Shown: piece by piece, positions 18,401 through 26,242 of the stretch | How positions within the stretch are numbered: the first letter of the stretch is position 1 | How the letters are laid out: every line of letters starts with the position of its first letter | Source: Paenibacillus alkalitolerans | GTDB lineage: Bacteria > Bacillota > Bacilli > Paenibacillales > YIM-B00363 | DNA: 64,000 bases | Reading direction: 5' to 3' | Assembly (NCBI RefSeq): GCF_016482785.1 | Contig: NZ_JAEMXM010000007.1 | Span: 62,001-126,000, forward strand | Notes under the pieces: model-generated | Told to the model about the DNA's origin: nothing | What the model saw: the letters and a program-made list of their open reading frames with translations, nothing else | Database searches by the model: none | Made by a program: the position numbers and the translations under genes

Positions 18401-21316
18401 GTCGATCACCTTCGCGAGGCGGCCGACAGCGTCGTAATGGTAAGAGGTGATCGAGCCGTAATGATCCTTCTCGGTCGTTAATCGTCCGAGCGCATCGTAT
18501 CCGTACTGGGTTACCCTGCCTTCCGGATCGGTCAATTTGACCGGCAAGTTGCGGGCATCGTACTCGATCGTCGTGCGGCCCTGGCGCGGATCCACGACGG
18601 CCGTCACGTTGCGGTTGCCGTCATACTCGTAGTCGGTCACATTGCCTTCGGCGTCACGGACCCAATCCACACGATCGGCAGCGTCGTAGTGAAGTTCCGT
18701 CACCGCGCCGTTCGGCTCGATGATCTTGGTCCGATTGCCGACGGCATCATACTCAAACTGAGTCACTTTGCCGTCCGGATCCGTCACCGTCTTCAACCGG
18801 TCGAATGTGTCGTATGTGTACTCGTATGCCTCGCTCCCACGGTTTTCGACATGTTTCAAGTTGCTGTTCTTGTCATAATCGAACGTATCCTTGTAGCCTA
18901 GCGGATTCAGACGCTCCTTCACCCGGTCACGCGGATCGTAGGCAATCTTCGTCCGGTGGCCGAGCGCATCGACGATCTCGGTGACGCGATGCAGCGGATC
19001 GCGCACCAGCTCCTGTGTGAACCCTTCCGGGTCGGTGATGAAACGCACGAATCCGTCGTCGTCGTTCGTCAGCACGGTGCGTTCCCCTTCGGCGTTCACC
19101 ATCGCCGTCGGCACGCCGCGCGCGTCGCGCTCGATCGTCGACACGCCTCCAAGCGCATCGGTGACGGAGATCAGGTTCCCTCTTCCGTCATAACCGAACA
19201 ACGTCCTATTGCCTAAAGCGTCGGTCACTTCCGTCGGCTTGCCGAAGCCGTTATACAGCATCGTCGTCGTGGTACCCAACGGATCGATCTGCTGCAGCAT
19301 ATTGCCCAATTCATCGTATACAAACTCCCACGTCTCGCCGTTGCGGTCCGTGTAATGCGTCATGTTGTCGTTCGAGTCATAGACGAATCTTTCCGAGGTG
19401 CCGTCCGGATGATGAATGGCCGTCCGGCGCTGGCGGTCGTCGAACTCGTACGTCGTCCTTCGGCCTAACGCGTCGATCGTCACCGTCTTCTTCTCTTCCG
19501 GATAGTAGACGATATCGCCCCATTCGCCGCCCAAGTCCCGCTGCCTGACGACACGGTCTTGATTGTCGTATTCGTTGATCAGCTTCGCCGTTTGCTCCGG
19601 ATTGATCATTCCGGTCATCCGGTGCAATTCATCGTACTCGAAGCCGATCTTCGCCCTGTCCGGCAGCACGATTCCCGTCAAATCGTTATTGACGGCATCG
19701 TATTCATAGATCACCTCGCGTCCGGATTGATCCGCAAGACGAATCAGCTTCCCGTTCGCACCATATGTAAAATCCAACGAAGCGCCTTCCGCTTCGATGC
19801 GGTCCAACACCGATCCTACATAGTAAAATTGAGCGCCGTTCCCGTTCGCATCCTCCATCCGGTACAATGTTCCGTCTTCCCGGAACACCATGCGGGACTG
19901 ATCCTTGCGGGTCAGCGTAAACATGCCGTTCGGCTCTTGAACAAGCGTATCGTACACGCCCGGAGGGGTGTGGAATTGACCGTTCCCCGCCGACTCATAC
20001 ACCAAGCTCGCTCCGGACGGCGTGACCAATACTTGCGTATTTTCCCGGGGATAAAGATGCCAATCCAACGAGTGGTGCCAGCCGACGCCGAGAATGCCGT
20101 CATATTTGTCGCGGCTGTGGTAGGTCACCTTAAAATCCAGCGGCATCAATCCGGCAAGCGACATATTCGTATGCGAGAAGACGAAGTCGCCGGTCGCCAA
20201 ATTTACCGGATCGAAAGCCTCGACTAACGGATGTCCTTCCTTGTTCGCGTACGCTTCCTCAATTCGCTCGATATCCGTATTGTCGATATTGCCGGCCGAT
20301 TGCGGCTGCGGAACAAGCACGACCGCATCTTTATCCAGGAAGCCCATGCAAATCTCGCCGTCTTCGCAATGCCTCAGCTCCTGGTTGTTGTATTGCGCGA
20401 TTTTGACAACGTTCGCCGCGATGCCTGCTTTCGAAACATCGTCATAATACAAAGCGGCGATGTGCGCCCAGTTCACACCCCAAATATTCGCTTTGTATTT
20501 GAGCACTTCGAGCACTTCCGAATAACCGGACGTCTTGCCGTCGAACGGACGCTTCGTCACGGCGCGAATATGCGCGATTTCGTAGAGGGGCAGCTCCACC
20601 TCCACTTGCCATTCGCCCACATAATCCTCCGGGTCGCTGGACGCCGGAAATTCCGGGAAGTAGCCGCTTACGGAAATGTCTTGGGACCACGTACGCTGCT
20701 TGATGACAGGCACATTTTCCGCGATCTTTATAATTTCCGGTTTCACGACCTTCCGGTTCGTACCTTCTTTCACCGTCACCCACATTTCAAGCGTCACCAA
20801 CGTATCGGTTTCCGCCAATCCGCGAATGACATGCTTCTCACTGCGCAGCTCCGGGTCGGGAACGATCTCCACTCCAATCGGCGCAGGCGGCGCAGGATTT
20901 CTCACCGTGAACGGCTCCGAACCGAAAAACTGCGTGAAATCCGTCGGCGTGACGCAAGCTTCATAGCTTCCTTCCGGAGCCGGCTGACCGTTCAGCTTTC
21001 CGTCCCAGCGGTATGTATGACTTTCAATGACGGAATAGCTGGCGCCCGAAACGAGCGTCTGCTCGCCGCAGATGGAAATGTCCGTCGGATGGCTCGTCTG
21101 GCCTTCTCCGGGATTATCGTAGCTGAAAGTAATATCGAGCGGTTGTCCGTAAACGGTCATAATTTCATCCGGGTCCACGTCCACCGATGTCGCGGCTTTC
21201 GCCTTCGGCGCGTCGCCCGGGTACAGCGGAATGCCGCTGACCGCGATCAACACCGCCAATACGGATGCGATGATCGAATTTCTTTTGCGCCGCAGCGCAT
21301 TAAACAAACGACTCAT
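15413..21316 (-). CDS. secreted Rhs/YD-repeat protein with C-terminal lipase-like toxin domain
   Basis: Polymorphic-toxin type protein of 1967 residues. A signal peptide covers about residues 1-42 (RRKRNSIIASVLAVLIAVSG, then AKA-AT). An N-terminal beta-rich region is followed by a DUF6531-like start (VNLATGDFVFSHTNM, near 410) and dozens of YD repeats (YDxxGRL type). The Rhs core is SRYHYDEFGIP with FGYTGLGYDFNSGLTYARAR and GRFVSEDSYKGD. After the DPSGHK boundary a tail of about 190 residues reads VWLIHGTFSDGDTW, then GHSHGGN (nucleophile Ser), NNRDIVQSD and GAHSNMHSN, an alpha/beta-hydrolase order of Ser, Asp, His. A Gly-Asn repeat lies near residue 1560. GGAGG precedes the ATG. The stop of the SLH gene lies 18 bases upstream, so the two are co-transcribed. 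Confidence 0.9.
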   Translation of the reverse strand: MSRLFNALRRKRNSIIASVLAVLIAVSGIPLYPGDAPKAKAATSVDVDPDEIMTVYGQPLDITFSYDNPGEGQTSHPTDISICGEQTLVSGASYSVIESHTYRWDGKLNGQPAPEGSYEACVTPTDFTQFFGSEPFTVRNPAPPAPIGVEIVPDPELRSEKHVIRGLAETDTLVTLEMWVTVKEGTNRKVVKPEIIKIAENVPVIKQRTWSQDISVSGYFPEFPASSDPEDYVGEWQVEVELPLYEIAHIRAVTKRPFDGKTSGYSEVLEVLKYKANIWGVNWAHIAALYYDDVSKAGIAANVVKIAQYNNQELRHCEDGEICMGFLDKDAVVLVPQPQSAGNIDNTDIERIEEAYANKEGHPLVEAFDPVNLATGDFVFSHTNMSLAGLMPLDFKVTYHSRDKYDGILGVGWHHSLDWHLYPRENTQVLVTPSGASLVYESAGNGQFHTPPGVYDTLVQEPNGMFTLTRKDQSRMVFREDGTLYRMEDANGNGAQFYYVGSVLDRIEAEGASLDFTYGANGKLIRLADQSGREVIYEYDAVNNDLTGIVLPDRAKIGFEYDELHRMTGMINPEQTAKLINEYDNQDRVVRQRDLGGEWGDIVYYPEEKKTVTIDALGRRTTYEFDDRQRRTAIHHPDGTSERFVYDSNDNMTHYTDRNGETWEFVYDELGNMLQQIDPLGTTTTMLYNGFGKPTEVTDALGNRTLFGYDGRGNLISVTDALGGVSTIERDARGVPTAMVNAEGERTVLTNDDDGFVRFITDPEGFTQELVRDPLHRVTEIVDALGHRTKIAYDPRDRVKERLNPLGYKDTFDYDKNSNLKHVENRGSEAYEYTYDTFDRLKTVTDPDGKVTQFEYDAVGNRTKIIEPNGAVTELHYDAADRVDWVRDAEGNVTDYEYDGNRNVTAVVDPRQGRTTIEYDARNLPVKLTDPEGRVTQYGYDALGRLTTEKDHYGSITSYHYDAVGRLAKVIDALGQATEYGYDRAGRLTSVKKPNGAIWAMEYDDRGLLVATVDPLGNRTAMERDELGRVKVSRDESGSPTTYTYDEIGRVKTITDASGAVTEFGYDEMDRITSVKDAKGQITVYDYDALGRLEAVINAKGDATRYTYDAVGNLRTKTDAEGRVTEYEYDLLSRLKSQIDPLGKVTEMLYDGMGNVTSVTHPDQTATAYNYDLANRLTGIAYHDGASVSYTYDKLGRRTSMTDSTGTTTYAYDALSRLTSVTDSRGQTIGYSWTENGQRKSMAYPDGSVVTYDVDLLDRIVGVIDGSGRRTSYTYDARGLLTEKSLPTGAVSTYRYDALGQLLELTHKNQYGHAVEQLIYAYDPVGNRTNMERIEGGGDEDDNAESRVVSEYAYDALNQLVTANKYNHGDPGSLITTNYTYDKVGNRLAKSTAWGDLVDREEYTYNAGDQLIHWQNGLDYKDYTYDLRGNVLQVIGVLGQADPTLTVAASVYDESVTPSVYTDVYDPLAEMLMSEPGVPEVLEEYTWNGANRLTQHINDIGDITRYAYDGDGNRVSMIVDVKHGPNGRGNGKGNGNGNGNGNGNANGNGNKSECDHVVPPGFVPPGLAKKCDPVNGEYPTDHPFGPRDGWELQHKKKHWEFHYTNDVSMALPEPIQITEADPTKWKETFVYGAGGERVSYTYLPAYDPDNGWEPTPGDGGAEPGVTPKTLWYLTDALGSTLGLIEQDGRMSSRYHYDEFGIPLDAKKFDPNWPGPDNLFGYTGLGYDFNSGLTYARARYYQPEIGRFVSEDSYKGDIWSPQSQNGYAYVHNNPIIFTDPSGHKVWLIHGTFSDGDTWTDDFVDYVEDLFQESSEKLNWSGGNSKGARSEAAEYFATKVYEWHKENPDEPIRLVGHSHGGNVAIMLANLLEEKGLEVDTLITIATPVREYQLETEVGQHINVYNNRDIVQSDLGGRWWLLGYTFTRKFKNADNVRAKDAETGTRIGAHSNMHSNIDIWENYIEPVLKK
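16655..16740 (-). repeat. Gly-Asn hexanucleotide repeat inside rhs
   Basis: Six-base units encode alternating Gly-Asn within the Rhs protein. The parallel tract in the broken copy (about 13960-14035) has a different number and order of units, which points to slippage or recombination. Confidence 0.8.
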
Positions 21317-21334
21317 AAGTCCGGTTCCTCCCCA

Positions 21335-23305
21335 TTATTCGTTCGCTACGAGCGGCAGCAGCCGGTACACGACCGTCGCCGCTTCCGCGCGGGTCGTCGT
21401 CTTTAACGGCATCACTTGGCCGTCGCTGCCCTTCAACAAGCCGAGCTTTACGACGGCCGCGACATTCGCCTTCGCCCAGCCGCTGATCGTTGCCGCGTCT
21501 TTAAACTTCAAGAGGCCTTCCGTCTCTTCCAGCTGCAATACCGGCGCCTTCGCGCCCATCGCGCGGACGATCATGGCGCTCATCTGTTCCCTCGTCACCG
21601 GCGCATCGGGATGGAACGAACCGCCGTCACCCTGCACCCAGCCCGCTTTCGCCGCCGCTTCGACGACGCCGAACGCCCAATGATTCCGACCCACATCGGC
21701 AAAATGTCCCTCATTCCCCGAAGACACCGCCTGCAAACCGAAAATTCCGGCAAGGAGCTTCACGAATTGAGCCCTCGTCACTTGCGTGTCCGGACGGTAC
21801 GTTCCGTCCTCGAAGCCGTTGACGATGTTCTTCGCCGCAAGCACTTCGACGGCGTCTTTCGCCCAGTGCGCGGACAAATCCTTGAACGAAGCGTTTCGCT
21901 GCGCAACCGCGACGGTCCCCTCTTGTTTCGTCCAAACCGCCGTTGCCGCAGAAGCCGCAGCATCGGCCGTTCCGCCCAAGTACGTCCACTGCTCGCCATT
22001 TTGCAAAAACAGTCCCGTTTTCTCATGGTCCAATCCGGTCATACCGCTGCTCGCATATGCAAGAGTCATCTTCGCAGCCGCGGCAAACGGCCTGCTCGAC
22101 GTGACCGTCCATGCGTCGCTCTTCGGAACGAAGCCTTCCGCCGCCGATTTCGAAACGCTCTCGCGCTTTACGGTAATGTCCGCTGTTTGATCGAAAGCGC
22201 CGGCCGGAATGATGAGCTTGAATGCCCCGTCAGCGGATTCCACCGTTCCGCCTTCCGCACCGATCTTGCGTGTGATCGAATCGACCGATATGACCGGTTG
22301 CGGCGAAGTGTCTTGCTTGGAGCCGGTCGCCGTATTCGCCGGAACAACGGTCAGTACCGTCAATCGTCCGTCGGCGGCCTTCGTGATCATTTTGTCGTTC
22401 TCCATCTTGAGGAAGGTTTGATCGGTTGTGCCGTGGGTCGCCTGGAACGTTTCGTTCGTCTTCAAATCCGCGGCCATAATTTGCGCGACGCCGTTCACAT
22501 CCTCCACCCACGCGACCACATTGTCGCCTGCCGCCATGATCGGGAATTCTCTATCTTTCTTTGAGGGTTGGGTAAGCTGTACGGGCTCGGCTCCAGGAGT
22601 GTTGATTTTCATCGCCATATAGTGCGTCAAGCCGTCGAAGTTTCTGATTTTCCATATGACCGTGTTGCCTTGGAATGCGAATCCTGCGATATAATTGCCG
22701 CGCTCTGCTTCATACAGCACGGTATCCGCCTTTGTGCCCAAATCCAACATATTGAGGCCGTCTTTCCCCGCTTGCTTGTATACGACGAGCCCGTTTGATA
22801 CGATCGGGTAGCGCCCTTGGCCGAGCAGCTCGGTCGCATCTTTGTCCGAGTCGTAGAGATACATATCTCCCCGTGTGTCGCGGTTGTACCAGGCGATAAA
22901 CTTGCCGTCCGTGGACGGGTTCACGTGCTGAGCCGGAGACCAGCTGATCACTTTCTCTTTGTTCGTTGCGAGATTGTAAAGGATGATATGGCGAGCCGCC
23001 GGCTGCGCTTTCGCGTCGATCTCCCGCTTGTCTTCCCATACGATCAGATCCCCATGGAAAGCGATCGTGTCTTTGAAAGAGGCGACCGTCGTCAACTGGC
23101 GTTTCTCTTTGGAAGTGATGTTTGCATGAAAGATATGTTGGTTTGCAATCCATGCCGCTTGATTCCCGAATACGGTCGATTTCGCCGGCAGCACGAAACC
23201 GGTTGAATCTGCGTCGACGTCATAGCTTGCGGCGATCGCCGGGTTTGCCGGAACTGCGAGCAGGAGTGCCGCGATTAATAGTAGAGCTCTAGTACATTTT
23301 TTCAT
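21335..23305 (-). CDS. secreted SLH-domain protein with propeller-like N-terminus
   Basis: 656 residues from the ATG at 23305, chosen because MKKCTRALLLIAALLLAVPA is a signal peptide and GGGAGAGG precedes it; the open frame upstream is riboswitch. Residues about 27-350 form repeated strands of a TolB/propeller style (ATNKEKVISWSPAQHV, DSDKDATELLGQG). A ZU5-like segment follows (GAEGGTVESADG with LIIPAGAF). Three SLH domains end the protein (FKDLSAHWAKDAVEVL; FADVGRNHWAFGVVEAA; FKDAATISGWAKANVAA). SLH domains bind pyruvylated secondary wall polymers. Co-transcribed with the Rhs gene, so it may display or anchor the toxin; that link is inference. Confidence 0.9.
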   Translation of the reverse strand: MKKCTRALLLIAALLLAVPANPAIAASYDVDADSTGFVLPAKSTVFGNQAAWIANQHIFHANITSKEKRQLTTVASFKDTIAFHGDLIVWEDKREIDAKAQPAARHIILYNLATNKEKVISWSPAQHVNPSTDGKFIAWYNRDTRGDMYLYDSDKDATELLGQGRYPIVSNGLVVYKQAGKDGLNMLDLGTKADTVLYEAERGNYIAGFAFQGNTVIWKIRNFDGLTHYMAMKINTPGAEPVQLTQPSKKDREFPIMAAGDNVVAWVEDVNGVAQIMAADLKTNETFQATHGTTDQTFLKMENDKMITKAADGRLTVLTVVPANTATGSKQDTSPQPVISVDSITRKIGAEGGTVESADGAFKLIIPAGAFDQTADITVKRESVSKSAAEGFVPKSDAWTVTSSRPFAAAAKMTLAYASSGMTGLDHEKTGLFLQNGEQWTYLGGTADAAASAATAVWTKQEGTVAVAQRNASFKDLSAHWAKDAVEVLAAKNIVNGFEDGTYRPDTQVTRAQFVKLLAGIFGLQAVSSGNEGHFADVGRNHWAFGVVEAAAKAGWVQGDGGSFHPDAPVTREQMSAMIVRAMGAKAPVLQLEETEGLLKFKDAATISGWAKANVAAVVKLGLLKGSDGQVMPLKTTTRAEAATVVYRLLPLVANE

Positions 23306-23327
23306 TCGATTTCCTCTCCCTATTTGG

Positions 23328-23371
23328 AAAAATAAAAACTCCCGAAAGCCTGTTTCGAGGCGCCCGGGAGC
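23328..23371 (-). terminator. expression-platform terminator between riboswitch and SLH gene
   Basis: Minus strand: CTCCCG...CGGGAG with a 13-pair stem containing one mismatch and two wobbles, followed by TTTTTATTTTT. It lies between the aptamer and the ATG, where it would cut off the operon unless the riboswitch prevents it. A GCGAAAA/TTTTCGC palindrome lies between aptamer and terminator and may be the switching piece. Confidence 0.8.
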
Positions 23372-23394
23372 AATGTGCATGCGAAAATGTTTTC

Positions 23395-23495
23395 GCGATC
23401 CAAGAGCAACCTGGCGATCATCGTTCCGGAGTTCAAAATCCGGTTCGGAAGACCCATGGCTTTGCGTCATCGCCTTTCGGCGATTTTGCCTTTGA
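23395..23495 (-). ncRNA. c-di-GMP-I (GEMM-I) riboswitch of the SLH-Rhs operon
   Basis: Minus-strand landmarks in order: GGCAAAATCGCCGAAAGGCG with a GAAA tetraloop, ATGACGCAAAGCCATGGGTC, then a hairpin CCGGATTTTGAACTCCGG and ATCGCCAGGTTGCTC. This matches the GEMM-I layout and resembles the second aptamer at 8325-8440 in its P2 arm. A promoter sits about 40 bases upstream and a terminator downstream. Sense of control (on or off) cannot be fixed by eye. Confidence 0.88.
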
Positions 23496-23539
23496 TTCTA
23501 TGAACCTATGAAATTAGTACTACTATTTGGCTAGGTCTC

Positions 23540-23568
23540 ATTATAATGGGAAAAGATGTCGGATTCAA
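23540..23568 (-). promoter_or_regulatory. sigma-A promoter of the SLH-Rhs operon
   Basis: Minus strand: TTGAAT (-35, 23563-23568), exactly 17 bases, TATAAT (-10, 23540-23545). Transcription would start near 23533, just ahead of the riboswitch. Confidence 0.8.
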
Positions 23569-23662
23569 TCGAAAAATACATTATTAAGGCGAAAACTGCT
23601 TTAGACGACGTATATTTCCGCCGATAATACAAATATCGATGACATGCGGAAGGGGTATCGTT

Positions 23663-24284
23663 ATGATGCGAAGTATAAACCCGTGGATATCCATTTGGAC
23701 GAGACCGTGCGAAACGATGAAGGCTATGCTGGAGAGAGGGGAGTCGGCTGCCGCGTTCTGGCTGATGATTGCCGGAACGTTCATCAACACGTTGGATCGC
23801 GCGGCCGGCAGAAGCGCGGGTGACGGTATGGGGTTTGTCAGCATTCTTATTATTGCCGGAGTCACGGCTATAGTCGGAGGATTGATCGGGTATTATGTCG
23901 CGGGAGCGGTGCTCACATGGTCCGGCCGGAGGCTTGGCGGCGAAGGAAGCTACCGGGATGTCCGCCTGGCAATTGCATATTCGAAATACCGCTCATTTAC
24001 ACGTACATCACTTGGATTCCATCGCTGATCTTATTCCGGGAAGAAAACTTCACGAGCGCAACGCCGATGATCGACGCCAACCCGGCGTTGTTGTGGTTGT
24101 TCCTTGCGATTACCGCTATTGAGGTCGTTGTCGCGGTATGGTCCGTGGTCATTCTTCTAAAATGCCTCGCCGAAGCCCACCGATTTTCCGCCTGGAAGGC
24201 GCTGACCTGCTATTGCTGCCGGTCATTATCGTTGTGCTGCTGTTAGCCGCCGTGTTCGTCTTGTTCACGCTGCTGAGTTTGTAG
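23663..24284 (+). pseudogene. Yip1-family membrane protein, frameshifted
   Basis: The start (MMRSINPWISIWTRPCETMK) and GGESAAAFW-style helices match Yip1-domain proteins of Paenibacillus. The frame is broken near 23985 (after RLAIAYSK), continues in the next frame (PLIYTYITWIPSLILFREEN, then WLFLAITAIEVVVAVW) and breaks again near 24210 before LLPVIIVVLLLAAVFVLF and TAG at 24282. Each piece keeps its helix pattern, so the gene was intact until recently. AAGGGG precedes the ATG. Sequencing error is the main alternative. Confidence 0.75.
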
Positions 24285-24285
24285 C

Positions 24286-24334
24286 TAACGGAAGCGAATG
24301 TCCGCTAGAGGTTAGCGGACATTCGCTTCCGTTA
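24286..24334. repeat. perfect 22-base-arm hairpin between convergent genes
   Basis: TAACGGAAGCGAATGTCCGC plus TA is mirrored exactly after a five-base loop (24308-24312). No T-run follows, but position between two converging genes suits a bidirectional terminator. It may also be a dispersed palindromic repeat. Confidence 0.7.
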
Positions 24335-24399
24335 ACTGCGTTTCCGACCTGCATCGAGCAAGCCCGCCGGCAGCGGCATACGCCGCAACGCGGCCTAAA

Positions 24400-25227
24400 T
24401 CACTTCACCGCGCCTTCGGTCAAGCCGGCGATAAACTGCTTGCTGAACATGAGGAAAGCGGCCAAAATCGGCAGCGTCGCCAACACGGTACCCGCCAAAA
24501 TCATCGCATAATCCGTGTAGTATGCGCCGTTCAAATTTTTCAGCGCGATCTGCACCGTATGAACGCTGCGGTCCTTCAACACAACGAGCGGCCACAGAAA
24601 GTCGTTCCACGTTCCCATGAACGTGATGATGCCAAGTGTCGCGAGCGCCGGACGAATCGAAGGAATCGTAACGTTCCAATACAGCCGGAGATTCGAACAG
24701 CCGTCGATTCTTCCCGCTTCCAGCAAATCGTTCGGAATGGTGGCGGAAATATATTGCCTCATCCAAAATACGCCGAACGCGTTCACCATGCCCGGGATGA
24801 TGACCGCCCTCAACGAATCGACCCATCCCAGCTTGCTGACGATCATGTATGAGGGGATTAACCCTAACTGTGAAGGCACCATCATCGTTCCCAGAAGAAA
24901 TACGAACAACACGCGGCGGCCGGCAAATTGCAGCTTCGCGAAAGCGAAGCCGGCCAACGAGCTGAAGAACAACACCGACAATGTTACCGCGCCGGACACC
25001 AACGCCGAATTCCAGATGGACCCCAAGAAATTGACGCTGTCGAACACCTTTTGCAAATTGGCAAAAAATTGCGTTCCCGGAGTTAAGGAAGGCGGAAACT
25101 TGTTAATCGCGGCCGTTGTGTTCGAGCCGATCACGAACATCCAGTAGAAAGGAAACACCGACAACAACGTAATTACAACCAAGAAGGTATAAAGCGATAC
25201 CCGGCCGATGCCGACCCTCACACTCAT
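24400..25227 (-). CDS. carbohydrate ABC transporter permease (MalG type)
   Basis: Inner-membrane subunit of a sugar importer, 275 residues with six hydrophobic segments. The EAA loop that docks the ATPase is EAGRIDGCSNLRLYWNVTIP at about 185-205. It is the last gene of a minus-strand set: kinase, binding protein, regulator, binding protein, permease, permease. No ATPase gene is present, as is usual in Firmicutes, where a shared MsmX-type ATPase serves many importers. The gap to the partner permease is 54 bases. Confidence 0.93.
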   Translation of the reverse strand: MSVRVGIGRVSLYTFLVVITLLSVFPFYWMFVIGSNTTAAINKFPPSLTPGTQFFANLQKVFDSVNFLGSIWNSALVSGAVTLSVLFFSSLAGFAFAKLQFAGRRVLFVFLLGTMMVPSQLGLIPSYMIVSKLGWVDSLRAVIIPGMVNAFGVFWMRQYISATIPNDLLEAGRIDGCSNLRLYWNVTIPSIRPALATLGIITFMGTWNDFLWPLVVLKDRSVHTVQIALKNLNGAYYTDYAMILAGTVLATLPILAAFLMFSKQFIAGLTEGAVK

Positions 25228-25281
25228 TCTCCTTCACCCCTTGCTATATACTTGCGGTCGCGGACAACCTTCGGTTGCCTG

Positions 25282-26172
25282 TTAGTCCGCGGATTGTAAC
25301 TTTTTCGTTAAGAACAAGTTCACTGCCGAGAAGGCAACGATAATGAAGAACAGAACCCATGCGACGGCTGCGGCGTACCCAAACGATTGACGCGTGAAGG
25401 CTTCCTCGTAAATGAGCTGGGTGATCGTCAATCCTTGTCCCTGAGAGCCTCCTCCGGCGCCGGAGAAAATCATCGGTTCCGTGAAAATTTGCATGCCTCC
25501 GATGGTGGACAAGATGACGGTGAAAATGATGACGGGACGAATCATCGGGATGGTAATGTAGAAAAACTGCTGCGTCTTCGATGCGCCGTCAATCGTCGCG
25601 GCTTCGTACAAGTCGTTCGGAATACTCTGCAAACCGGCCAAATAAATAATTGCGTTATATCCCGTCCATCTCCACATGACCATAGAGGAAATGGCTATAT
25701 GCGTACCTATGACCGAGCTCTTGAAATCGTACGGCTCAAATCCGAGCACCGTTAACAAATAGTTCAACAATCCGTAATGCTGACCGAAGATCGCTCCGAA
25801 AATAACGGCTACCGCCACTATGGAAGTGATGTTCGGCATAAACACCGCCACTCGGAAGAAGTCTTTGCCTTTCAGAAAAGCTTGGTTTAAGAAGAAAGCC
25901 AAAACCAGCGCCATGAACAGTTGCGGAATGGTGGATATAAACCAGATGCTGAATGTGTTATAGAGCGATTTCCAAAAATACGGGTCTTCCATTAAAAATT
26001 GATAATTATCGAAGCCGATGAATTGTTTGTTGCCGACGATATTCCACTTGTGAAGCGACACCCACGCCGTGAAGATGATCGGGTACACGCCGAAAATTCC
26101 GAATAAAATAAAGAAGGGAGAGATATAAAGATAAGCGGAAACATGGTCCCGCACGCCTTGGTTCCATCTCAT
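25282..26172 (-). CDS. sugar ABC transporter permease (MalF/LplB type)
   Basis: 296 residues, six hydrophobic segments; the EAA loop is EAATIDGASKTQQFFYITIP near residue 205. The ATG at 26172 (MRWNQGVRDHV) is preferred because GGAGGAACGGCG precedes it; the longer frame lacks a ribosome binding site and its extra 50 residues are not family-like. It follows the binding-protein gene by 70 bases. Substrate is unknown; YesM/YesN-linked permeases of this type usually import plant polysaccharide fragments. Confidence 0.92.
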   Translation of the reverse strand: MRWNQGVRDHVSAYLYISPFFILFGIFGVYPIIFTAWVSLHKWNIVGNKQFIGFDNYQFLMEDPYFWKSLYNTFSIWFISTIPQLFMALVLAFFLNQAFLKGKDFFRVAVFMPNITSIVAVAVIFGAIFGQHYGLLNYLLTVLGFEPYDFKSSVIGTHIAISSMVMWRWTGYNAIIYLAGLQSIPNDLYEAATIDGASKTQQFFYITIPMIRPVIIFTVILSTIGGMQIFTEPMIFSGAGGGSQGQGLTITQLIYEEAFTRQSFGYAAAVAWVLFFIIVAFSAVNLFLTKKLQSAD

Positions 26173-26242
26173 CGCCGTTCCTCCAATCGCACGAAAGTTG
26201 CGAAAAGGGAAGGCTGATGCGTCACACCAGCCTTCGCGTCTC

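Noticed and set aside
20231-21406. 391-codon plus-strand frame antisense to the Rhs gene
   Set aside because: Arg/His-rich shadow of a GC-rich coding strand; no ribosome binding site.
23306-23470. N-terminal extension of 55 residues on the SLH protein frame
   Set aside because: It lies over the riboswitch and terminator; the signal peptide and ribosome binding site set the start at 23305.
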